From the NCBI GenBank assembly GCA_964020975.1, contig CAXHWN010002574.1, forward strand, positions 1,016,501-1,080,500: a stretch of DNA of 64,000 nt, read 5' to 3'. This document shows, piece after piece, positions 53,817 to 64,000 of the stretch. How positions within the stretch are numbered: position 1 is the first letter of the stretch; the number at the start of each line of letters is the position of its first letter. Source of the stretch: Hermodice carunculata. Its lineage: Eukaryota; Annelida; Polychaeta; Eunicida; Amphinomidae. The position numbers and the translations under genes are program-made. The notes under the pieces are model-generated. The model saw nothing but the letters and a program-made list of their open reading frames with translations, did no database searches and had not been told where the DNA came from.

Positions 53817-56800
53817 TTACAGAAATGTTTGAGTATAAGTAGGAAAGATAACCGTGTTACAAATTAATTCCTGAGTTCCATATTTTGCATGTGTACATTT
53901 ACCATTGCCCACCCCTTTACTTGGAAAACAGAGTTTTTCTAAGCGAACAAGTAACAACATCAAATGAACTCCAACATTAGCTTCTTTTGGAAGGAAGAAA
54001 ACCTGGATAGTATTGCCCTTAGGACCTATTTTAAAGACCTTCTTGTGGGGAAAAAAAAAGGGATCAGTCATTCGATCAATGTTCATAAAACATCTTACTG
54101 TATGATTCTTTTTGTTTGGCCTAATAGGTGGCCTGGAGTAGTCATTCCGATTCAGCACGTTTTTTCTTTCCATTTTCTGTAACAACCATCTGGCCTTTAC
54201 TCTCATGCTCTTGGGCACACTCTCCAACACGTCTTCTTCCACCTGCTCTTTGGAGCTCTTGGGTACCTCAGCCTGTGGACTGTCTTTAAGATTATGTTGG
54301 TCACAAGACACTAGTTAATGGTCACTGGCAGTGGTCGATTCTGCTTCTCTTGATAAGTGTGACAATGTTGGGCGTGCTGATCGAATAGTTTCACCTGGGT
54401 ATTTTGCCGGGAGATGGGATCGTTCCAAGACATTTTCCAGCTTTTGATTGTATACCCCACCATCTTCTTGAGTGGAGCCACTTGCTGTACCCATTTCTCT
54501 TCAATCAGTCAGAGTACTTCAGGAGGCACCAGATACATCTTTTTGGCATCTTCCATGTTCCTTCATCCATTTACCTACCAAACAAAGCTGGCAGTGCACC
54601 CAATACGGCAGGTAAGAGTAAGCGCAAGAGTGCGCTACCTTTCTGTGCCAGTTTGGCTCTTTTGTGGGCCAGATATATCTTTTTGTTGCAGAGAAAATGA
54701 AGATGTGACCTCTGTTTGATCAGTTTCTTTTTCTGTGCAGGCATCACCTGAATGTTGCCTTTTATAACATTGGCAGTGCACTCGCACAGACACTAGATCA
54801 AGTCAGGCTTGGCTTCTTACAGAGGTGCTTTACACTGTTTGGCATTGCAACGCTGCAGCACTTTGATGAAGTATACGTTGGGTTGGAATCATTTCATCAT
54901 GGGCTTGGTTGCAGATGACATTCTTCTGTGAGGCCCGGGTATTTATAAGCAAGGTTTCTTAAAGATGTCGTCTTTTTCTGCCTCCATTATACCTGGATGT
55001 GTTTCAGATGAATACTCATGGAGCGATGGGTGTTCATCTTCATTGAGTCTGCCCAGTATTACATAAAAGGATGTCTCTGTTTGTTGTCAAGAATCCATCA
55101 TCAGACACACATTCTGATGTCTTTGGCTCAGATGATCCACATGACATCCCTCACAGACCACTGGAATCATTTGATGAAGCATGAATGTGACAAAACCAGC
55201 ATTAGTATCCTTGAGCTCATCTTCGATCTTTGGTAAGCACTCTCTCTGCTCCACTTCATCAATGATGATGATGGAATGCAGTCCTCATTTGGGACTTCCC
55301 ATGGTGACCAACCACTTTTCTCTACAAAAGATGACACAGGTTTTGATGAGTTGGGCTTTTTATAAACCAAACAGACCAATCATAGCACTGAAAATTGTCA
55401 CTTTATGTCTTTTCAACCGATCAAAATGTAAGAAATACAAACTGCCTTGAACCAGTCAGAACTGGTCTTAACCAGTTCAAACCAGTTTTGACCAGATATT
55501 GCTTCAGATATCATTTGTACTGGATAACCTGTTGCATACCCAATGACCTCAAATACCACAAAAGGACGTAGAGTGAATTTTTAGGTACACAGCTCATTTG
55601 ACCACCTCCAGACGCGGTTCTGAGATCCACCTCAATTCCTTGTTATAAATTCAAGGGAAGGATAGTTATGCCATCAGACTGGCCTTCCCTTTAAGGTACA
55701 GGTAAGACCAGGCACTCTTGTACTGTACGTAGGTGATCATGGAGGTTCGCCAAGTCCTGGAACCTCTGTTTGCTCCTTTATCAGGGTGTTTTTTTTGCAG
55801 GACATGCAGGAATGCATCCTTGTCCACGGGATTCTGTCTCTCATTCAGTCCTTTACACACCTCCTTGTCTCAGTAGACTGAGCCAAAAAAAGAGAAGCAT
55901 TTGTTGCACAGTCTGATGAAGCCACATCCTATCCACTCAGCTTTCAATAGTCCCATGGTCCTCTTGTCATATGCTGTGTTCACTGATGTGTCATCTTGGG
56001 AAAAACACAGGTGTTTCTTGGCATCATACTCTTGGATTATCTCTGGTCGAATCATTTTCTCTAGTGTCACATCAGCCAAGGCCATGTAGGTACTGTCAGT
56101 GTCCATTTCCACATACTTGAAGTCTCGTGGATCCACATAGTGCGGCACGAAATCAAAGTAAATATAAATCATGCGGAGTTTGGCATAGTGGTACACAAAC
56201 ACACACACACACACACACACACAAAAAACAGTTTTGTGTTGCAAGTCAAGTAGATGGCTTTTTGTGGAGGTGGGCTTGATATGTAATTTATACTTTGTCA
56301 ACGGGATCCATCCTGTGGAAAAAGGTCCGTTCAGCTTCAGAATGGCTCCTGGTTCTCCAAAACTATGTCACTGTGTTTGGCGTTGTTGGTGTCTTTCCAT
56401 AGCCACTGTTCCCAATGAGTTTCATGGTCTCAGCCACCAATTTGTTGTTAGGATAAATACCGCCATCTCGACTGGCATTGGACACACACTCCCGAAAGGG
56501 TAAAAAACATGACCTTACATGTACTCTATCATCTAGTAAATCTTGTTGATTTTCAATCAATGGTCCAAGTACCAGCACAGCAGGGGAGTGGTCAGCAAGA
56601 TCCCATCACCATGCATGCTGATGATGAGTGACTGTCTTGGTTGTTTTAACTGGTCGTTCTCTTGAGCATACTGCTCGAGGCTGTCCCCAGTGTCGTTCCC
56701 ACCTATCTCGATATTCTTGAAAATGGGAGGCATCTCATGGAAATGACAGGTAAGTTCAGGTGGTAGGTCGATGTCACATTGGACAAGATGAAACAGCTTG

Positions 56801-59180
56801 CCTCCCTTTTGACGGCTTCCAGGACTGGTGTTCCATCATGGACCACACTTGTTGAGGGGTCTTCTTAGGTGCTGGTAGAGGAAATGGTTAATGGTTGGGT
56901 TCTGACGTTTGGTCAGAGACCACTGGTACTCCCGCATGTCCCCTATGGTGTATCCCTGGTCTCGTCGGTACTGGGTGATGCTGCTGTTTCTCATTGCAGC
57001 TCTTGAAAGGACTTCTGGTGAGTCTGATGGAAGTCTTTCCCCCTGGTTGGGTGGCATGCGTGAACATGCAAGTAGCATCTCTGGAATTGGTAGACAGTGC
57101 TGCTTGCCATGCAGTAGCCATCCATGGGTATTTGACAGGGACCAGTACACTTTTCTGTTCCATTAAACTGATGCCATATCTGGGTACCCTCTGTGTGCAG
57201 CATCCATTCCAACCACTCCCAGGCCAAGTATCCTGAACAATGTGGTCGTTCAGGTATGAAGTTGTTCTCAGCCTTTTGTCTGACATAGTTCCCCATGGGA
57301 TGGTCTTACAACAATCTGGTCTTTCACTGCCCTGTACATGTCCTGATCTTTCTCACCAAAGAGCAGGCATCTGGATCCTCCACCGAGTCGAACAAGTTTC
57401 AGAGAGTGAGCCCCGGTAGTAAGATGGCTTGCTTGAACATGTCTACATACATCTTCTGATGGTAGAATTCGGTCATGGCCTTTAAGGCTTCTAGGAATGG
57501 TGTGACACCCTTGTTGTTGTAGTAAATCAAAAGTCCTCCAGGGTCTTCATTCCTTGCTCTTGCCATACTCTTAGACACTAGTCATAGTCTTCTGTTGAGA
57601 TGGTCTTGCTATTCAGGGAAGATGAGAAAGTTTGCTTCATTGAAAGTCATATTTCTTTGAGGCAATCCAAGCTGTCCATTTATTCATAGGGGAAGAAGCC
57701 TTTCTCTTTGCTGGCTCTGTAAGCTTAAAGAAACTAGGCATTGTTTAAGCCTGGGGCCAGGTAGTTCAAGATGTCGAAGAACTTGAGTGACTCAGTGGAG
57801 ATGCACATGAACTTTGAGGCACCAGTCTTTACCACATAATGCACAGGTTGGTTTCCCAAATAGGATGGTCATGAGCTTGGACTGGATCATATTCATATTG
57901 TACCAGGACGAGTTGAATACCATGACCTGGAGCCATGGAATCCAACACATGAGCATACATCCCAGATTTTCTAGCACTTGCTGTCCCTTCTGCTTCTTAT
58001 TCTTTCTGCATTTGACTGCTTCCTCCTGTTCTTTTTCTTGCGCCGAATCAACTACATCATCATCTTTAATTTCCTTGTCCACCTGGTGTTCTTCCATTTC
58101 TTCTGCTTGGTCCTCCTCATCTTACACCTCCTTGAACAACTTGAGCACATCACCACCTTATGGAAAGCATCTCTGAATTTTTTTTTTTTTTTTTTTTTTT
58201 GCTAAAATAGGGTACCTAGCTTGACCAGTTTCCGCCAGATACCAAACCATGTCCAGTACTATTTGCTTGGCATTTCTGTGATTGATGAAATACTTTGCTT
58301 CTGTGTATCCTGGCCATTACTATTGACAGACACGCTCAAAATATCGTTAGTAGCCACAGTTTGGAACTTGCCTTTGAAGGGGTCCAGAAGATAAAAGGAA
58401 GCTTCAAATTCAAAAGTACCGTAGTATGGATAGGAGCCCAGGTCATCCCGCACATCAATATCAAACTCACTCAAATGCTCAAAGATCATGGGTGTGGGTC
58501 CTTCGATGACACCCAGAAACTTGTGACACACTTGTCCCATGCAGATTTGCTTGTGCTGCTCCATGTTGCCTTTGTGGTCCAAGTATTTTCAACAGCCACA
58601 GCAGGACAAGGCCTTGGCATACTTGTTGATGACAATGATCAAGCAGAAATGGTGCTCATATAAGTTCAGGTATATCGTGGTGTCCAATCATTTTCTGAAA
58701 TGGAAGACTAGACGGGCACACATGGTGTCTACCAGCACTCAGTCATCCTCCTCCTCTTCGGGAGGTACCAGCTCATACACAGTCACATTCAGTTGAAGCC
58801 GTTCTTCTGTGGTGTCCAGCTCTTCCAAAGTGATACCTTAAAATTCGGCCGTGTTCATTTTAAGTTTCTAGCTCTGGTCTCTGAAGAGTTCTTTGGTCAG
58901 GGTCTCCAACCCAGAGCGGAAAACTCCGCCTTGCCAGGCTATGCACCCAAAGAAGCATAGGTTGTCCTCATATGGTTGTCCACGTTTTTTGTTCTTGGTG
59001 AGACCCTTCATTGCCTTGGTTGTCTAGATGTGTCCATGTATTTCTAGGAGACAGCTGATGGGATGCAACCGGATTTTGTTGATGGAGACTGTGACATTGA
59101 TCAGAAGATGCATAATCCATTTGGAGCTAGGTCGCTGTTGATAGGTCCACTCTAGCAAGTCTAGTTGCTCCAATTCTCAG
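53817..59180 (-). mobile_element. Polinton/Maverick remnant
   Basis: The minus strand carries a broken Polinton. From the high-coordinate end it shows the protein-primed family B DNA polymerase (about 59180-55660). A stretch with the Gly-Cys, Asp-His-Pro-type motif seen in an accessory Polinton protein follows (about 55350-55080). Next is a small basic protein with a hydrophobic tail (about 54800-54570), then a frame at 53817-54311 containing VPKSMRVKARWLLQKM. Capsid, protease, ATPase and integrase genes are not recognisable, and terminal inverted repeats were not found. It is an incomplete, old fossil with roughly ten or more interruptions. A short CA microsatellite (56198-56222) and a T-run (58177-58200) lie within it. 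Confidence 0.85.
55660..59180 (-). pseudogene. Polinton DNA polymerase B, broken
   Basis: Recognisable parts in order on the minus strand are an N-terminal region near 58580-58260 and an FNSSWYN-type exonuclease segment near 57900. A segment like the endonuclease-fold insert of Maverick polymerases, with DGYC and VYQF, lies near 57130-57070. Polymerase motif B (KLIGNSGYGK) is near 56422-56393 and motif C (MDTDSTYMA) near 56106-56080. A C-terminal KGLNERQN block is near 55855. Treated as a fossil with multiple breaks. Confidence 0.85.
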
Positions 59181-59939
59181 AGAGATAGACCAGTGGCCAA
59201 ACCTAAAAAGTGGCTTATTTAAGGATATACCCCTCCTTATGGTAGAACAAATAACAACCCATTTTTGATTAAAGATTGGCATATTCTGCATTGGATTATG
59301 ATGGTTGTGGTCTTTTAATTTGATGACAGGGGTATTTTATAGCCATATCTTTGAAAATAGTAGTCATCGCTTTAACTATCATTCCATACAAGACACTACT
59401 GAGCATAACTTCAAAAACAAATTCAAGAAACATACCAAATATGGCTCATAGTGTCTGAAATAATATGGCAAGCACTGTACAAATAATGTTTGAATGGTTT
59501 TGTTGTCATAAAATGTCGAAAAATATCAAATTTGGGCAAATTAGTGCAAAAATTCCTTCGAGTTTGATTTTCTACGGTGCATAAAATGTTACACGGTGCT
59601 CAAAGTCCTTGCTCTAGGAAAACATTTAATGCACCAAAAATTGCCCTAATTGTCCAGCTAAAAGGCAATTTGCTAAATATAGACTCACCTTTCTCAGAAT
59701 TTAAATTGGTGAGAAAAGAAATACCCCACCCCCCCCCCTTATCTTCTGGCACGTCTAAAATGGTATTTTCTTTTTACCAGAATTGTCATAATCTAACTAT
59801 ACAATTAAAAGTAAACAGGTAATGGTTGCAAATCAAAACAATAGTTGTTTACAGTCATCCAGTAGTTGTCAAATGAAGCATAAAACTAGAAAAGATTTGC
59901 AAATCTATCTGGGTGCCTTCAAAATGAGAACAGTTTGAA
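59181..59939. other. AT-rich DNA, no gene
   Basis: Short open frames only; a C-run at 59729-59738. It may belong to the repeat region that follows. Confidence 0.35.
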
Positions 59940-60440
59940 ATGCTATACTTTGCCATTGTTCAACATAATTGAAATTTCGTGTATTAGCTTAATTTTCATA
60001 AATTAAAATGCTCAGCTTTGGTTCTTGGTTCAAGGAATGTGGCCATGTCCCAAACTTACAAAGTGAAGTTTGAATGAAACTAGTATCTATAGTAGTTTTG
60101 AAGCTATTCAACATTTTAATTTTGTGTATTTGTCTAATTTGCATGAATTATAAGCCTCTACGAACTTTGGTTTATTGTTCATTGGATGGGGTTATGCCAC
60201 AAATCCATAAATTGAAGTAGAAATGGCACCTCTATAATAGGTTTGAAGCTATTAAAGATTAACATTTTGCATATTCACCTAATTTGCATAAATCAAAATC
60301 CTACAACTTGGGTTCATCGTTCATTGGATGTGACTTTGCCACAAACCTACAAATTGAAGTTGAAGTGGTATCTCGATGAACAGTAGTTGGGCATACTCAA
60401 CTTTCAAATTTTTCAATGCCCCTTATAAACATAATTTGAA
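59940..60440 (+). repeat. Tandem repeat, unit about 120-130 bp, about three and a half copies
   Basis: Recurring phrases are 'aatttgcatgaatta'-type (59990, 60136, 60280), 'ttgttcattggatg' or variants (60025, 60175, 60330), 'gccacaaa.cta.aaattgaagt' (60195, 60338) and 'gaagctattcaac' or variants. The copies are diverged. No coding frame. Confidence 0.75.
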
Positions 60441-60500
60441 ATTCTACAACTATACTGTCCGTTATAGTGACAAGTGTCACAAAGGTAAAAATGCACATTG

Positions 60501-60708
60501 AAATTTGTGAGTCAATCTGCAATAGTTTAGAAGATATGCCGCTTTTAAAATTTTGTTGCCTCTAAATTTTGCATAATTTTAAACATCATGACTATTCCAA
60601 ATGAGATGCACAATTTCGCTGGGGATGTCAGTCACCATGGCAAGTTTGGTGGTTTTTTCCAATAGTGTCTGAAAAAACTCTGGACCAACTTGGTCAGAAA
60701 GAAAGACA
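60501..60708 (+). repeat. Dispersed 0.21-kb repeat with AGAAAG tail, copy 1
   Basis: Matches 62528-62743 in direct orientation. Shared blocks are 'aatagtttagaagatatg', 'tttgcataat', 'catcatgactattc', 'gtcagtcaccatggcaagtt', 'tggtggtttt' and 'gtctgaaaaaact'. Both end in a GAAAGAAAGAC tail, here very short. Confidence 0.8.
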
Positions 60709-61924
60709 TTGGCTTTTTATTTCTTTGTTAATTTAACTGAGATGAAAGACAACCTGGCCCATGTGACCACTTTTGTCTGGCATTAGGGGTGATCGTAAAT
60801 TGCAGGTACCAATGTACTGTGAAACCTCTCTATAGTTGGCACCTTCGCGACCAGAGAAAAGTGCCCACACCTGAGAGAGTCAGCCCTTCTGGGCAGTACT
60901 GATGAGTATATGTGCACGTACAGTGTGCACATATTATAATTCAGAGAGATGTGTATACATGCAATAAAAAACTCTCTTTGTTCCTTTATTACATTGACAA
61001 ATTTTAACAGATGCTGTCACAAAAGTACATGTACATGTACCTGTGTACTGAGACATGCACTATACTGACTCAGTATTGGCTATGAAGAACAGGCTTCATC
61101 TCACTGGTTACAAGAAAACAAAGACATGAAAGTGTCCATTGAGATAACACAAATTCACACACTTTTTCAAAATTCATCAAAATGTGAAAACAGTCACTGA
61201 GGACTATAAGTCAGACTTTGGTTGGTCCAGCAAACTCAGCGCTGTATGTAGTCTATTTTTAACAGAGGGTACACTCTGGCTTGTTCTGCCTTGAATTCCA
61301 ATCCCTCTGATCCCTTGGGACTGATAATTCTAGCAGACTCCTAGCCTCAGGCGAACTCTGACTGGTTAGTCTCAGCCATGGTACACTTACACCTCTGTCC
61401 AGCATTAGTGTGAACATGGATCAGATATGTTTCTTGCATTAACAGAAAGAGATTCTCTGTATTTTATTGACAACCTCATTACACAGTGGTTGGGAATTCC
61501 CCCACCCCACCCCTACCTCCCATTTGCCATAAGACCCAAACCTTTCAAACCATAAACCCAGCAGGCACGGCTAGAAGGCTGCCAATGAGACAGGTTGGTT
61601 GCCTAGCACCATGGGGGCTTATAACATGCCGTACAGCAGAAGCCCCAGTCAAAATGTGGATTGTTGGGAAATTCACTGAACTTAGCACACATTAAAATTC
61701 CCCAACTTTTTTTTTGCATGCTATTGGATTTGCCAGTTGTCTCAAACCTATATATATATTTTTTATTCTTACACAAGGGGTACAATATATAAAAGAATGG
61801 CAAAAAAATACAACGTATATATATATATATATATATGAATTCAGAGGAATAAAAAATAAGTCATTCATACAGTTCGCTGGTCAAGATGACCCTATCCACA
61901 TGGACTCGTTTTGGGTGACAAACG
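60709..61924. other. No gene; possible lone transposon end near 60817
   Basis: 'gtactgtgaaacctctctat' followed by 'agttggcacc' at 60817-60846 resembles the terminal inverted repeat of small DNA transposons. No matching inverted copy was found downstream in the window. A (TA)n run lies at 61816-61837. Confidence 0.3.
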
Positions 61925-62505
61925 TTACGATGTGCATATGAAGTTAATAATTTTATCAAGTTCTGCTCGTGAGAGATTGGTTTTAAGCTTGCCATCTCTC
62001 GCTTCACAAAGTTCGCGGATTAACAGCGCAGATTGTTCATCATCTTGATTGAAGTCCTCATTATCGCGAGAACTGACGAGTGATCGCCAGCATGAGGACA
62101 CTAGTAAGTGCTTATCCATTCCATATTTTGACGCTATGAACGTTAAACATTAAGACGCAGATGATTGGCTGCCATGGCATTAATCACCAGAGTACCGCAT
62201 GTTTTCACAATTATATTGTTACTGTTTACCACCTTTGAAATGAATTTTATAAACCGTCTATGTATCTGTGTTTCGACTGGAGGATCACCGCAAATCAGAA
62301 GAAGCAGACGATTGCGTGTCCTGTGCGGGATTCTCCATATGTATCTAACGGCCTTACGCCATGCTGTATAAAAAGTCTGGACCTCCTCACTTGATAGATC
62401 CCAGAGTTGACATCCGTGCAATGACAGGCAGAATGTTTTAAAAAGTTTGTACCTTATATCTGGAAATGCTTTTGAAAAATGTACCATAAGCATGTGCACC
62501 TCTGT
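61925..62505 (-). mobile_element. CR1/L2-type LINE 3' fragment
   Basis: The 118-codon minus-strand frame 62143-62499 has the ORF2 C-terminal text of a CR1/L2-like LINE: LFKTFCLSLHGCQLWDLSS, WRKAVRYIWRIPHRT and RRFIKFISKVVNSNN. A second piece (61925-62119) carries the usual end, LLIRELCEARDGKL and LDKIINFICTS. One frame change lies between them near 62120. The RT catalytic core is missing, so it is a 5'-truncated insertion that ends next to the dispersed 0.21-kb repeat copy 2. Confidence 0.85.
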
Positions 62506-62527
62506 TTGAAACTATGTGTGTAAGTTA

Positions 62528-62880
<353 letters not shown>

Positions 62881-62886
62881 ACAAAA

Positions 62887-62988
62887 TGTCTGGGTTGGCA
62901 CCCAGACATAATAAATCACATACTGGAACTTACTTTCTCAACTGTGCGACGCTGTGCCCGATACCGCCGTAAGTTCCAGTATGTGATT
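62887..62988. repeat. Two adjacent hairpins; the larger with a perfect 20-bp stem
   Basis: The first hairpin, GTCTGGG/CCCAGAC, is at 62888-62907. The second has arms AATCACATACTGGAACTTAC (62914-62933) and its exact complement (62969-62988), with a 35-base loop of higher GC. It could be a tiny MITE, a small-RNA precursor or a recent palindrome. Confidence 0.85.
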
Positions 62989-64000
62989 AATTTTATGCTT
63001 TGGTTGCAAATCATATAACACAACCCTGTATCATCAAATACAAACAGACACACAGGCAGATATAAACTGTGCCAGTGTTTGGGTAAGTTCCATGTACTAT
63101 CCTTCTATCTCCTAAGGTTATGATAGATCACGGGATATGGATAAATTCACAAATGATGGTGCCATGATGAGTCCTGGGGAAAAGTGGGTAGTTAATGTGT
63201 GTTAGTATATGGCATTCATTGCCAGCATTGGCAAGCTCTTTGGAGATGGTGGACTATGTGACAAGTTCTTTCTTTTTTTTTCTTTTTTCAAAAATTGCCA
63301 AATACTAGTATGTTGATAATTTCTGTAACACAGAGTCATTTTCCATATTATCAAAGTACATGCAAATTCTGATATAAGGTTTTTAACTGCAAAATTGTGA
63401 TAGAAAATTTATCAGTGTTTTGGACGAAATAACAGGTTTGATCTTCATTCTATATCCAAACTCAAAAATTTAAAAGAAGGTGACATTAAATTCACTTGTA
63501 CTGGATTAATTAGTTTGTTCTTGTGTCAAGTTTTAATTTTATCGATGAGTAATTATTATCAATTGGAGAATAGCGTCGTATAGCGACAAAGCAGTGTTTT
63601 TTCTTATTTCCAAAAATAAGGGGGTAGGGGTAATACTTTTTGGTGCTTATAAAATTTTGAGAAACTTGGGATAATAATTTTCATATAACCTCGTAGTCTT
63701 ATGGCTAAGGTAATGTTTGGGGTATAAAAATTCAATATTGGACAAGAATTGTAAGTTTTTTTACATATTCTTTGGAGATAAAAATGTCAAAATCAAAAAT
63801 ATTTTTGCATAATTGTGCAGTTTTCTACATTTTTCCCCATCTTTAGGTTCTTAAATGTCTAGGATCATTATTTTCTTACTTTTTCACATAAGTTTTCTTT
63901 AACATAAGCCTAATGTCATCAAGGTTTAGCAAATATTGCCGATTTTATGCAAAAACAAAAACAAAACAAAAAAACAAGCGAAGTGAGAATTTATTGATAT
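62989..64000. other. AT-rich DNA, no gene
   Basis: No feature supported to the window end. Confidence 0.45.

Overview
The window looks like intergenic and intronic DNA from a repeat-rich animal genome. A marine invertebrate is likely, either a non-vertebrate deuterostome or a lophotrochozoan, but the sequence does not settle which. The signs are AT-rich background, long di- and trinucleotide microsatellites, several non-LTR retrotransposon lineages, BEL/Pao and Polinton fossils, a Tc1/IS630-type transposase with very wide D-E spacing, THAP- and SWIM-type fragments, and one metazoan class A GPCR. Bacterial-style operons, ribosome binding sites and rRNA are absent.

Only one gene is clearly intact: a rhodopsin-like, peptide-receptor-type GPCR on the minus strand (32727-33989), whose coding part appears to be a single exon behind a good splice acceptor. 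Possible exons, weaker, lie at 14443-14631 (sushi/CCP-like, phase 1-1, good acceptor and donor) and 44772-45031. Decayed gene fragments are a THAP zinc finger (25110-25284), a SWIM-like zinc finger (26985-27200) and a GIMAP/AIG1-like P-loop whose catalytic lysine is gone (28308-28490).

Layout. 0-5 kb: palindromic minisatellites, a LINE 3' tail, microsatellites and a tandem duplication. 5-12 kb: three LINE fragments in mixed orientation. 12-22 kb: mostly unrecognised, with one possible exon, a dispersed 0.29-kb repeat and a 0.43-kb tandem duplication. 22.9-24.6 kb: BEL/Pao remnant with the second copy of the 0.29-kb repeat lodged in it. 25-27 kb: THAP and SWIM fragments around one copy of a ~0.95-kb repeat, whose inverted partner is at 46.4-47.35 kb. 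28-32 kb: GIMAP-like fragment and a ~0.5-kb repeat unit with internal trinucleotide arrays. 32.7-34 kb: GPCR. 35.7-37.1 kb: DD82E-type transposase. 37.9-39.3 kb: a ~175-bp satellite split by a LINE tail. 41-44.2 kb: L1/Tx1-like LINE. 49.55-50.69 kb: a foldback element with terminal inverted repeats and about 25 CpG-rich palindromic cores. 53.8-59.2 kb: Polinton remnant. 59.2-64 kb: tandem and dispersed repeats, a LINE 3' fragment, a microsatellite and a perfect hairpin.

No set of neighbouring genes appears to work together; the story here is layered insertion and decay. The most distinctive objects are the CCAAT/CGCG foldback element, the inverted ~0.95-kb repeat pair, the split satellite and the DD82E transposase.
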